Positions 11,224 through 21,935 of a stretch of 64,000 nt of DNA are shown here, in pieces; position 1 is the stretch's first letter, and each line of letters opens with the position of its first letter. The translations under genes and the position numbers were made by a program. Under the pieces are notes generated by a model. That model did not search any database. It saw nothing but the letters and a program-made list of their open reading frames with translations, and was not told the DNA's origin. Location: NCBI GenBank assembly GCA_012845835.1, contig JABAKD010000016.1:12165007-12229006 (forward strand). Direction: 5' to 3'. This stretch comes from Undaria pinnatifida (Eukaryota; Sar; Phaeophyceae; Laminariales; Alariaceae).

Positions 11224-12036
11224 TTTTTCTAATACTCCGGCGGATGGGGGAAACATAAAGCTTTAGCTCACCACACTGCCAGGAAATTTCATATATAGTA
11301 CTCCGAGTATATTATAAAAAAAAAATACACTCCAGCTGTGAGATCGAAGATTTTGTCGAAACTCATTTTTGCAAGTTGTGTGTGATGCTCCGATCGCGCG
11401 TATTACTGGGTGTGTGTCCTCATTAAGGACATAGGTCGGCGACTCCCCTTGCAACTACAGTGTAGCTATCAGGGTCAACAGGATGATGTTAGTCAGTCTG
11501 TGCGCGGAAACCATAAAACCCGTTTTCGAGGGGGACAAAATCTGGCAGCTGTGGAAGGAAATGCATCAGTTTATCAAGTGTATCCTGCAAGTTGTATAAC
11601 CGGTGAGGGGAGGGCGGAGTTTTTAACGGCGTGGGGGCCTGGGTTTGAACAAGAGGGAGTTATGTATGTCATGTTACCATTTAACTCAATTGTATTCGCA
11701 ATCCAAACACTAGCCTCAGTATTCTTCACTTCCGGCGGTAGCGACAGCGTGAGCTGGCCCTGTCCCTACCGGCGGGCACCGTTATCACATTTTTTTAGAA
11801 AAATGCAAACTCGACATACACACGCACCCGTATACAACGGCAGCTTGCGCTGCCGAGGTTGTAACGAAGACCACTGATAGGGACAGCTTACGCTATACCT
11901 ACAATGGGACCCGAAGGGTGCGCCAGCTAGCGTTGGGCTGCGAAAGCAACTGAGTTAAATCGACACACGACGTGTATGAACATACGTGGAAGTGTGGTGA
12001 GCTAAAGCTTTATTTTTCCCCATTCGCCGGAGGATG

Positions 12037-12040
<4 letters not shown>
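11224..12040. mobile_element. Element with terminal inverted repeats of about 48 bp
   Basis: The left end (ctccggcggatgggggaaac, then ataaagctttagctcaccac) is the near reverse complement of the right end at about 11993-12038, and both ends point outward. The 815-bp body includes family D sequence and a 155-codon frame (11410-11877) with no recognised motif. A solo end lies near 29930. A DNA transposon relative is likely. Confidence 0.6.
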
Positions 12041-12065
<25 letters not shown>

Positions 12066-12068
<3 letters not shown>

Positions 12069-12200
12069 CAAAGTACACTTGAGCTGTGTGTGATGATGAT
12101 GAGATCGACCAAAAAGGAAGTTTTGATCAAAACTCAGCTTTGCAAGATGCGTGCGATACTTCGATCGCGCGTATCACGGGGTGTGCCACATGATGTCACG
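12066..12200 (+). repeat. Family D fragment
   Basis: It shares agatcgaccaaaaa, aaaactcagctttgcaaga, ttcgatcgcgcgtatcac and ggggtgtgcc with 11327-11430 and 21603-21700. Confidence 0.6.
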
Positions 12201-12799
12201 TCTAAACTCTTTTACTTCTGTACTGCCGTACGCGGTACATAAACGCGATACCAGCGTGTGCCACCACGGGCGCAAGTACAAGGACACTTATGTATTCACT
12301 GCCGTACGCTGTACAGAGACAACTATAATACCAGCATATACCAAACTGAACCAAAACACAAGGACTTTTTGGTGTTCACTGCTCTACAGCGTACAGAAAC
12401 AAACATAATACCAGTGTACCAGGTATCAGGTATGTAATACCATTCTCGACGAAAATACATGGATTTTTTCGGTACTCGCGCATACTGGTGACACTAACAG
12501 TTGCGAAAAAAAGTCAATCACAGCTGCCGACGTAGTCAGTCAACTACGTATTAATAACAAAAGATCTTGCCGACAAACGCCCGCAATAAAGAAACCACCA
12601 AATCTCCGCGTTAATACATGAACGGTCCTTATATTTACGTCCAATGTGGCGACTATCGGTCTATCTTCAATTCCAACAAATGTGTTCCCGAACCGGAGGC
12701 GCATGTGCAGTCCTTTGGGTCTTCAGAGCGAAAATTTGCGAAAAAATGAACAGCCGTTTACGGGTCGTGACCCGGCCCGCAGGTCGGATGAGGAGCGTT

Positions 12800-12915
12800 T
12801 CAATAACTCGTGGGTGGAGTCGGGTCGGATCGGGTCGGATCGGGTCGGGTCGGGTCGGGTCAGCCCAGGAGGCTTTCAAATCTCACGGGTTGGGTCGGGT
12901 CACCCCCGATCCGAC
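12800..12915 (+). repeat. GGGTC satellite, block 1
   Basis: Runs of gggtcgggtcgggtc alternate with caggaggctttcaaatctca, a pattern repeated at four other places in the window. Confidence 0.8.
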
Positions 12916-13149
12916 CAGTGAGAAGTGGCCCGACTCATGAAAAGCTCTGAAAAAAAGACGAACACAGCAAGTGTTTTAGACGACATAACGAATACCTGGT
13001 AGGTGGTACCCCACGAATGTTGCCCGACCGAAAGAGATGATGGATACAATGGAGGTCAGGCACTTGGTAGTGTTTTTATGTGGATGCTAGCGGTTAAAGG
13101 TTCTATTGTTTCTGAACGTACTTCATGTCACATCAGGAATTACAACACA

Positions 13150-13245
13150 GCAGTAGTGCTTTCGCGCACGGAAACCCGTCTTTAAGGGGAACAAACATCT
13201 GACGGCTGTGCAAGTTTTTCAGCTGATAAGTTGTGGGGAGGGGAA
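13150..13245 (+). repeat. Family D right-half fragment
   Basis: It shares cgcacggaaacccgt, aaggggaacaaa, ggctgtg and tttttcagctgataagt with the D copy at 21600-21935. Confidence 0.45.
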
Positions 13246-13914
13246 CCATTTCTGGGAGGAACGGTTGGTGGAGTCATAGGAGACATACTACTGCTTTACG
13301 CAAGGGTGTTCGCTCTACATCGGAACGGCATCTGCGCCACATTATCAGGGAGTAAAAAAAAAAAAAAAAAATGGCGTTACCGGAGGGGGGGGGGGTTAAC
13401 TCCTTCTCTATTGGAAACCCTTTTTTGGGACAAAAAAAACACTTCAAGGCAGTACAGGGAGGGGGTTCGGGGCTCTAAAGGGGTTTTTACGTCCCCGTCA
13501 TAAGTTTGCGTGCTACCGCAGATTGGAGTGCGAGCCTACCCATAATACAGCAAATTTGAGAAATTGTGAACACACCGCACCCAAGAACCGCTACCGAAAA
13601 AAACGCGCGGTAGGGGATGGACCGTCGTCATCCCCTTGCGAGAAAACATTGAAAAACGAGGAATTTCCAACATGTACAGATGGATGCCTTTCTCTTTAGG
13701 AGCTCTTGTCAGACCTTCGATAATCGAATTTTTCCCGAGCAGCTCGAATGTATGTGAGAACCGTTCGCGGACCGGGACCGTTACCGGTACCACCCCCCCC
13801 TGTGAATAACTCCCGGTTGGATAGCGTGACACAACACAACAAACGGGATCTCACGGACGACGCCCATCAAGACAACGCACACGGCAGCACCACTTAGATA
13901 ATTATACTAACGTT

Positions 13915-14097
13915 GTCGTGGTCCCCGCGTTAGTGCGGTACCCTAGATAGTGCGGGGTGCCGGTTTAGTGCGGTGGAAATCGATTTTAACGACTTCGCCC
14001 GACAGAGTGCCTTCGTGTCAATAATATCCCGGGACAGTTGGGGGTGCCACTTCAGTGCGGGTATTGTCCTCTGGGAAGGCACAGCACGAATGAGGGG
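13915..14097 (-). mobile_element. Family J palindromic element, copy 1
   Basis: It starts gtcgtggtccccgcgttagt and ends gcacgaatgagggg, with internal gtgcggggtgcc and tttagtgcggt. It is the reverse orientation of copies near 16.8 and 38.5 kb. Confidence 0.6.
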
Positions 14098-14864
14098 CAA
14101 CGGCTGTACAGGCGAAAAGTCGACTGAACTACCGGCGTGAAACGCAGGGCTGGATCTGTCCGCGCTGGGGCCAGCTACGACGGAGCTGGAGAATGGGCAT
14201 TGCCTCGACGGAGCCGGAGAATGGGCATTGCCTCAGGGAACCTGCCGTTTCGGATCCCCCCCCAGTTGTAATTTTGTCATCATGGAGCGCTCTCACTCCA
14301 CCAAAACCGACGAAACATGAACAGTGAACATCGGCGCCCTGGATACTTAACATATCATAGACACAATCCTCAACACTTCCCCTCGCTGGGGCCGTATCCG
14401 GAGCCGTAGGACATTAACTCTTTAACACAGAAATGCACCTTTTATCAGACACTAATCCCATGTAGCTTGTCCCCAAAAACGTGGGTTCAGTTCTAAAGGG
14501 GTTTCTATAATGCGTATAGTACTGGAAAAAATATCCCAACACTTGCTTCCATGTAGTTCGTCCCCAAAAACGTCGATAGAGTTTTGTACGAGTTAGCGGG
14601 ATGTTTCTGGCGGGGACCGCGCTGCTTGTTGTAGGCGATGTGTTTGAGAAGTGCGAGACATTGTTATGGTGGGGCAGGTGAATAACACGGCGCTGACGGT
14701 GGGGACGGCCGCGAAAAAGCTGTCCACCGCGACGTGGTAGAACTGCGAGACAGCGATAGGTTTGGGCGGGGTGAACGGGACGGAGTCAACAGGAGGAACG
14801 CCGCCGAAGCTGTTCGCTCGGGACGTTGTTGGCGGGGGTCGCGCTGGATATGGGTGACGTGCGC

Positions 14865-14995
14865 GAAGGAGCGATACAGTTTGACGGGGTGGACGAGCGG
14901 AGGCTGACAAAGGAACGCCTGCCGCAGGCCTTCCTTAGTCAATTTCTCCGCATCCACCCCGCTCAAACGTACTGCTGTTTCGCGTTCCCGGTCGC
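14865..14995. repeat. Inverted repeat, arms of about 50 bp
   Basis: Left arm cgcgaaggagcgatacagtt then tgacggggtggacgagcgga is roughly complementary to the right arm tccgcatccaccccgctcaa then acgtactgctgtttcgcg. A long hairpin could form. Related pieces recur at 14700-14830 and 15100-15160. Confidence 0.55.
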
Positions 14996-15899
14996 CAGCT
15001 TCGCAGGCATGCCTTAGCCAACTTCGACATACCCACCCCGAACAAAGGCATCGTTGTGTTGTACCGTGCTTAACCCGCTCTATCCATAACAGCGCGGAAA
15101 GCGGTCAACGGCTTCGCGGGCGCCGCCCCTGTCAACTCATCCTCATCCATTCCGCCCAAAAGTATCGCTGTCGCGCATCCCAGTCCACCCATGCCACCCG
15201 TACCCAGCACGGTCCCCACAAGCACCATCCCGTCGCGGTCGCTAGGTTCCACACATCGGACAAATCAGATCAGATCTCCATTAACCATTGATGATCTGTG
15301 TCTCTCGCCGTAGATAAATCCCTTGTCAGTATGATCTGCAAGGCTTACAGGTCATGTTGCCGTGTTTTGACCCGGAATATCTGAACGATCTAGCATACGT
15401 TTTTTGGGATTTGTACAACACAAATCCTGCACAGCACAGCATACCATAACGGCAGATGTACTATGACCTAGATAATCTAGATCGTGATCTGTTAGATGTA
15501 TGCTTAGCTTCGCGGGCGTTCCTCTGCCCTGTCATTCACTCGCCCCGCCGAAAGGCTGTTTTCGCCCACGTCATCCATAACCCCGCCAGAAACGTTCCGT
15601 CAAGGCCCTAAACTTCGGGTAGATGCCCCCAGCAGAGCAGGCGTGACGGCCCCAGCGTGGGCAGCAAGCGTGATCCCACTCTGTTTCCTAGTAGTCAGTC
15701 CCCAAAAAGGTTGCTTCAGTTCTAAAGGAGGCTAAGCGATTGGCTTATGACAGTGAGCATCCTTTTCACCTGTCTTCACTCTTCATGTGCTTTGGCGGAG
15801 CGAGCGCTCTAACACCACAAAAAATGGGGGGGGGGGTGATGCGAATGCCAGCTTTCCTGACCCACAATGCCAACCCATATGTACGAAGTCATTTCGTAA

Positions 15900-16033
15900 C
15901 GTCCACGGTGCGTCCACCCCCTAGCGGGCCTTTTCCGGCTTCCCACGATCCACGAGGGGATATACGTCCACGGTGCGTCCACCCCCTAGCGGGCCTTTTT
16001 CGGCTTCCCGCGATCCACGAGGGGATTTTGTCT
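15900..16033 (+). repeat. Two tandem units of about 67 bp
   Basis: The unit gtccacggtgcgtccacccc, ctagcgggcctttt and cggcttcc.cgatccacgagg occurs twice with very few differences, so the duplication is recent. A more diverged copy lies near 16090-16145. Confidence 0.85.
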
Positions 16034-16794
16034 TCTCTACCAGAGCCCCTGAACCAACTCGCCCATTGATCTCATAGGAAACCTTTTTCTGACATCCACC
16101 CCATGGTGAGTGGCGAGCTTTGAGTACTCCCCAAGATCCACGAGGAGGCGTTTTCTCATCGTGTTCGGCTTCGGGGCGTCCTGTCTGTCCCTTGCCAGCG
16201 GAACTTTTACCGAGATGGACCTCGCCCTCGCCCCCCTGACCCTGCTGTTTCCTCTCCTGTTTGTTAGAGCGTCACACAGCCTTCACCATTTTTCGAGGCT
16301 TTGTTTGACGCCAGATAGTCTCAGGATAGATTGAGCACTGCTGTTGACATGCTGACATACAGATCAGAAAAAGAAAAGGCGAGAGAGAGGAGCGACCTCG
16401 CTACCTCTCCACCTCGGCAAGGTATCTACCAACCTTGGGCACAACGATCCGTGGAGAGCAAAGCCCCACGGCGGAAACCTTCACCCCGTGGGGGGCACAC
16501 GACGTCCCACGAGGGGAGGACAAGCGGAGCGCTCTTCGAGAAGCGCTGAAGCGTTGAGAAGAGATTTCCTACATACGAGGAAGCACGTTGGCTCAGGGGA
16601 CCCGGCAATCACAATTTTACTAAGAAGTGTTGGTACGACATGATACCATAGCAGTAGGTCGTTTTTCGATCGCCCAGCCCACGCTTCTTCACTGAACCTG
16701 GTGACATGCCAATTGCGATGGCGGATCAAATCGCGTGGGATCAGGGTGTGTTGTTGGTCCCCGCCGGTGGCCAAATCATAACCAGTAGTCGTGG

Positions 16795-16975
16795 CAGTCC
16801 CTCGGTGGTGCTGTGCCATGCCAGATGACGAATACCCGCACTAAAGTGGGACCCCGAACTATACCAGGATAGTGCGGTATTGGTACTCATCAGGACGAGG
16901 TGGTGACACGCGATTTTCACCGCACTACACTGGGACCCCGCAATAATGTATCGCACTAACGCGGGATCACCATCG
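16795..16975 (+). mobile_element. Family J palindromic element, copy 2
   Basis: It contains gtgccatgccagatgacgaa, ccgcactaaagtgggacccc and cgcactaacgcgggatcacc. Ends and centre are partly self-complementary. Confidence 0.65.
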
Positions 16976-17634
16976 TACCGGTATTCAGGGACAGTCTGGA
17001 GGGCTCAGGTCCCAGGTCCGGTTGGGACGAGGCCCGGGGATCCGGATGGGATCATCAGGGTTCCAATTGGGAGCAGGGTCGGATTTTATTTTTTTAAACG
17101 CCGACCTGTGCATTTCTCTGACAGGCATGTGGCTACACATATTCCTTGTCTGGCACAATTATCTGCAGTAACGAGGCCTGCCAACAGTCCAGACTCTCTA
17201 GTCCAACATCTGGCATACTTGTTCTCAGTTTTTTTCCTGTTCTGTAGCAGTTTTAGTGGACAAACCTTGTTCTGTAGCAGTTTTAGTGGAAACTCCGATT
17301 TAGCTGGATGCCATCGGAACCTCATCTGTGATGCACGCAAGATGTGAATCATGACCACGGGGACAATTAGGAGCCATCCCCGGGTTTCAGTCATTTCATT
17401 TGCTTACCAAGGTGTGCCTCGATTCATTTGCGCCGAATTTTGTTTTCTTAATCTGTGACCCTATAATTTGTACTCATCGCGTGCTCGCGCGCAGGAGATA
17501 AAGAATGAGTGCTGTTGAACGACAGGCACTGGGGGTGCTGTAAAAAGCAGTACGAACCCGGTATGTACAGCAGTGGGTGCACGCTGTCGCTGTCGCTGTG
17601 TAGAAAGTACAAAACAACCAGGGTTATTCACGGA

Positions 17635-17815
17635 TCAGGAGGTTTCCAAATATCGCAGGTCGGGTCGGGTCACGCGGGTCACCGGACCCGTCATGTTTGG
17701 AAACCTCCTGACCAGACCCAACCCGTCAGATTTCGAACAGTTCCTGACCCCACCCGACTCGCCTCTCGAGATTGTGGAAACCTTCTGACCCGACCCTCGG
17801 GACTGGTCATGAACC
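17635..17815. repeat. GGGTC satellite, block 2
   Basis: Units such as caggaggtttccaaatatcg and gggtcgggtca occur in both orientations, giving imperfect palindromes (aaacctcctgaccagaccca). Confidence 0.8.
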
Positions 17816-18044
17816 GTGTCAACCCCTGGGAAAAATGAGTGAACCCAACCTTTTCTTGGGATCCAGCTACAGCCATCGAAAAGACGAGAAAGGCGGCAAT
17901 AACACGCACGCGCACCCACCCACCTACCCACCCACCTACCCACCCACCGTGCTGCACAACGTACCCCGTTTTACGACTGCTGTGTACGAGTGTGTATCCT
18001 CCAGATGCCAACTCCTTGTAGACAAAATCCAAGGGATTTTCATG

Positions 18045-18230
18045 GTTCAGGAGGTTTCCAAATACCGCGGGGCGGGTGGGGTCATGGGTCAGTGTGACCC
18101 GACCCGATCCGATCCGGGGCATTTCACGCGTCAGAAGGTTTCCAAGTTGTCCCGACCCGGCCCGTGATATTTGGACGCTATTTGGAAGCCTCCTGACCCA
18201 ACTCAACCCGTCAGAATCCGAACAGTTATT
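18045..18230. repeat. GGGTC satellite, block 3
   Basis: Same pattern as block 2: caggaggtttccaaataccg, gacccgacccgatccgatcc and gaagcctcctgacccaactc, again in both orientations. Confidence 0.8.
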
Positions 18231-18595
18231 GCCCATTCATTGCTCATGAATTTATCAGAAGATGTCGTAGGTAACGCAACTTGCTCAGGAGCCACAAGAC
18301 AGGAGACAGGAGTCCTCGTGAGTCGCGAAAATAACGTATTTCTACTGCTGTTGTATGTGTGTAGAAGAGCGAACACTTTTTCTCACAATGGCAAGACGGT
18401 ATGATTCATCCACAATGGCGGAACTTGCTAGTACTATTCGTACAGTAGGCATCTGCCCTTGCTTGCTCGCTGTGGTCTGGTGGTAAGTACCTGGTTTTAC
18501 ATGTATAGTTGCTGCCCCCAGCGCTGGTTCGGTGATGTTAGGTCTGCTTTGTTGCGGGCTGGCTGTTTTGGCTTAGTTTTTGTTTTTGTCTTGCC

Positions 18596-18795
18596 GTGTT
18601 GTCTCACCAATATTTTTGTTTTCCTGGGTACCTCTTTCCCCCCCCTGCGTTCCTTTGCTCACTTCCTTTCCATTTTTCATTCTTGTATTTTTCTTAATTC
18701 TGATTGTTCTTTTCTTTCCTGCTTGCAAGTAGTCTGGTGCGCTGGCATGCTTACATCCCGCCTTCGTATTCATTGCGTCTGGCATTGCATGCAAA
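18596..18795 (+). repeat. Left arm of a roughly 200-bp inverted repeat
   Basis: Reverse complement of this segment matches 19668-19866 in order: gcatgcaatgccagacgcaa, gcaggaaagaaaagaacaat, aaaaatggaaaggaa, ggaacgcagggggg and gtacccaggaaaacaaaa. Confidence 0.7.
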
Positions 18796-18885
18796 AAAAT
18801 CTGGCTGTGTTTGCGAATGTGTCACCACAGCGCCCGTCTCTCCAAGAGGAGCCCCCCGCCCTGACACAAGCTGCACTACAATTAG

Positions 18886-19458
18886 ATGGGTGCAAAAACC
18901 AGTTTAATGTCAAGAACACACACGTATGGCACAGCAGTGGAGATTCCAACAGCAGTGCCGGTATCTCCAGCCCCACATAACGGCAATATTCAGGGCACCG
19001 GCACTATTTGGAATAGGGTGCCAAGCGATTTGACCGGCACCATAGCAAGCAGTCGCACTATTCAACCACTATCCAACAGGCACTGTTGGGGTCCCCCCAC
19101 CGTTGCAATCGAGTTCATGTGGCTTGTTTCGTGGACAATGCAGTTCTTCGTTCTCATCGGCTCGTGGAACTGGTGGCTGGTTGTCAATCACGCAAGATAC
19201 CACGCCACGACCGATGGCGGGGGGTTGGTTGAGAGCCATGGGTCAAAGTGGTTGAATACAGGCCCGCGTGGCAACGGCGGTTTTTGTCCGGCTACTGAGC
19301 TGATTTTGGTCGAGACCAAGCTTATATCTGTTTCTGTTGGGGGAAGCTTGGGCTACATAGAAGTGGACTACGGAGGGGCGGCCAGTCCACGATCATGCCT
19401 GTTCTATGTCACAGGGTGGCGTCACTTCTGGGATCGTTCCTATCTCTGTTCCGGATAA
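18886..19458 (+). CDS. 190-codon ORF between inverted repeats, unrecognised
   Basis: The longest open frame of the gene-poor left half, starting M-G-A-K-T-S-L-M-S-R. It contains an aromatic run (W-L-V-S-W-T-M-Q-F-F) but no transposase, polymerase or integrase motif that I recognise. Its position between two roughly 200-bp inverted repeats is the only reason to list it. It may be a chance frame. Confidence 0.18.
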   Translation: MGAKTSLMSRTHTYGTAVEIPTAVPVSPAPHNGNIQGTGTIWNRVPSDLTGTIASSRTIQPLSNRHCWGPPTVAIEFMWLVSWTMQFFVLIGSWNWWLVVNHARYHATTDGGGLVESHGSKWLNTGPRGNGGFCPATELILVETKLISVSVGGSLGYIEVDYGGAASPRSCLFYVTGWRHFWDRSYLCSG

Positions 19459-19667
19459 TCCCATGGCATGTAGGCAGAGACAGGGCTGAGCTGATGCTGT
19501 ACGATTATTTCATAAAAATGTGCTGCAATTGTACACTTAATGTATACTCTATCTTATAGTTTGTGAGCACAGAGCTCGTCGCTCTAGAGAATTACAAGCT
19601 CATCAGAGAGACGAGCTCTGTGGCCATAAAACCGTAAGACAGACATACACATCGCAAATACGTTAAT

Positions 19668-19866
19668 ATGATTGGCCACGCCATGCCAAACGCAACGAAT
19701 ACGAGCAGCGAGGGAGGGACACAAGACACAAGCAAGAACAGCACACCAAACAACTTGATTGCAGGAAGAAAGGAAACAACAATAAGCAAGAAGAAAAAAC
19801 TAGAAGGAAAAAAATGGAACGAAAGAGAGAACGCGGAACGCAGGGGGTACCCAGGAAAAGCAAAAC
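19668..19866 (-). repeat. Right arm of a roughly 200-bp inverted repeat
   Basis: It contains gccatgccaaacgcaacgaa, gcaggaagaaaggaaacaac, ggaacgcagggggtacccag and gaaaagcaaaac, the complement of 18596-18795. The intervening 870 bp carry a 190-codon frame. Confidence 0.7.
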
Positions 19867-20112
19867 ATGAGTGAAGCATTTGTATATTCTTTTTTTCTTC
19901 ATCCCATTTATCATCCTCGCACACTCTCGCGCTCCCTCCCAGTAGCAACTCAGATCATCCGGGGTTACATAGCGTCCCTCCCCATCACGGTACGTGCCTT
20001 CATTTTCATCGCTAGAAGAATTCAGCATTTTCTTCCCTCGTCGACTCGCGTCGAATTGTGCCTACCCACGCTGCTAGGCGCTCTCAAGAGCTGGGTTTTT
20101 TTTCTTCAAATG

Positions 20113-20211
20113 AATTCAAAATCTCACCATCAAGAATCGAACTCAAGGACCGACGCTATTGATATTGGTTTCGAGGGTAACGTTTTCGAGGGTAACCACT
20201 AGACCACAGGG
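20113..20211 (-). pseudogene. tRNA-like sequence with A-box and B-box, probably tRNA relic or SINE head
   Basis: On the minus strand, tggtctagtggtta fits an internal pol III A box and gagttcgattc a B box about 60 nt later. The T arm can pair (TTGAG with CTTGA). The acceptor stem does not pair, and ttttcgagggtaac is duplicated between the boxes, so it is not a functional tRNA. Confidence 0.4.
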
Positions 20212-20483
20212 GCGACCTGCGTCAAGACCAAAACGAGAACTAAGCAAGTAGTCAACCAGACAACCAGGCGGAGCAGGAGTAGCATGCTGAGATATTATAC
20301 TGATATGCTGATACACCCTCCACGTTGGTTTGTTTTCGGTGGTGGGTGTGTCCCGGCCAACTATCCACCTAAGCATCGTCGCGCCGCCAAACGCTCGGTG
20401 TTCAGTATTCACCACTCAGCGTGAAATGTTACTACTTCATCACGTGACCACACATCAATAAATGTGTGTGTTGCCTTCACACT

Positions 20484-20600
20484 AAACCGTCCTTTCTTTC
20501 TTTCTACTGTACCCAGTGTACCCAACGACATCAGTACACCCGGAGTCCCAGAGTCCGTGCTGACCAATGCAACTGAAAAAGATGAAGTACGAACATGAAG
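20484..20600 (+). repeat. Dispersed repeat shared with 45862-45935 (inverted)
   Basis: The block accgtcctttctttctttct, then cccaacgacatcagta and cccagagtccgtgctga, occurs in reverse complement near 45.9 kb. Confidence 0.55.
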
Positions 20601-21599
20601 TCATTTGTTCAGATACACAATCGGCGTAAAATTGATGAACTTTTGGTGGCCCTATGCGTACACGACCCCATGACGCACGACACTCGAACCTGGCGTTCTT
20701 CACCCAACTCTACAGGCGAGGCAACAGGCAACAGGCAACAGGATTCAACGAGGACAAGTACTAACATGCTGGTGTACAAAAGGAACATGAGGGCGAGGCA
20801 ACGCCACGGCCGTATGCCATCATACGACACATCGAGTGGGGTAGGGTGGGGTGTGGCAGCGCAAGCATTGCCTTTGTAAACACGAGTGGGAGACCACAGG
20901 TGAAAAAACATCAACCTTCGTATAGTTTTAGCGTTGTTCCCGATTTGATGTGGCTTTAGTGTTGTTCCCGCTTTAATCTCTAATGTGATTTTAGTGTTCC
21001 CGTTTGGGATGTGGCCTTTCTGGTGGAAACCCCGATTTTGGTCGTTTTGGAGGATCAGGTATGAAGTGCCGAGTGGCACCAGGGCGGTTCGTGGAGGCTG
21101 CCAGCGGCAAATTATAACACCCAGAGTCAGCTTGGAGGGCTCAGGCCGGGGTCGGATTAGGTCAGCGTGGGATCAGGGTGCCAAACGGGAGCTGGGTCTG
21201 TATAAGGGTTCCACCTGCGTAATATGAGATATGATACTCGTTTCTGCAAATCGTTTTTGACAGCGATGTCGGGGGCGGGGTTGAAGTGGAGTACGCACAG
21301 CAGTACAAGCATACATGGGAAACGGTTAAAAGGTAAGGTGACAGCTAGCTGTCGCTTCGTTCGACAAAGTATATGTGTGGAAGAACAAAAACAGACTAGA
21401 GCGTACCTCGTATGATGGATGGCTGCTGCTATCATGGCCGCGCTGCTGCTGCTGCTGCTGAAAGCAAAATAAACAGGACGAGAAAACATAGCAGGTCCGC
21501 TACCGTACAAGTACCAGCAAATTAGTAGGACGAGTATGAAAAATAAACAACAGCAGCAGAGTCCAAGTACTAAATGTGATCGAAAATACACCACTGCAA

Positions 21600-21935
21600 C
21601 AACTGCTGTGAGATCGAGGATTTCTTCGTAACTCATCTTTGCACAAGTTGTGTGTCGTATGATATTCCGATCGCGTGTGTCACGGGGTGTGCACGGGTAT
21701 GTCCTCATGAAGGATATAGGGTCGGCTACTCTGCTCAGTGCTAGCTATGATACGAGTATACCAGGGTCAACACGGTGGTACAACGACGTCCGGTCTTCAA
21801 TGATTCAACTACTCTTCGCACGGAAACTATCAAACCCGTTTTGATGGGGACAAAAATCACGGGTAAAAACGCTGTAATTGATTATCTCCTGTGAATTGGC
21901 TGTGCACTCGTGTATTTATCAGCAGTGTATATAGC
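21600..21935 (+). repeat. Family D copy, long
   Basis: It begins tgctgtgagatcgaggattt, passes ttccgatcgcgtgtgtcacg and gtcctcatgaaggatatagg, and ends after cacggaaactatcaaacccg and gatggggacaaaaatc. It parallels 11327-11600 but does not preserve that copy's reading frame. Confidence 0.65.

Noticed and set aside
12646-12940. Overlapping frames across 12.65-12.94 kb
   Set aside because: They are driven by the GGGTC satellite, which is open in several frames.
18459-18980. 173-codon plus-strand frame
   Set aside because: It runs across the left inverted-repeat arm and has a Cys/Phe-rich composition expected from T-rich sequence.
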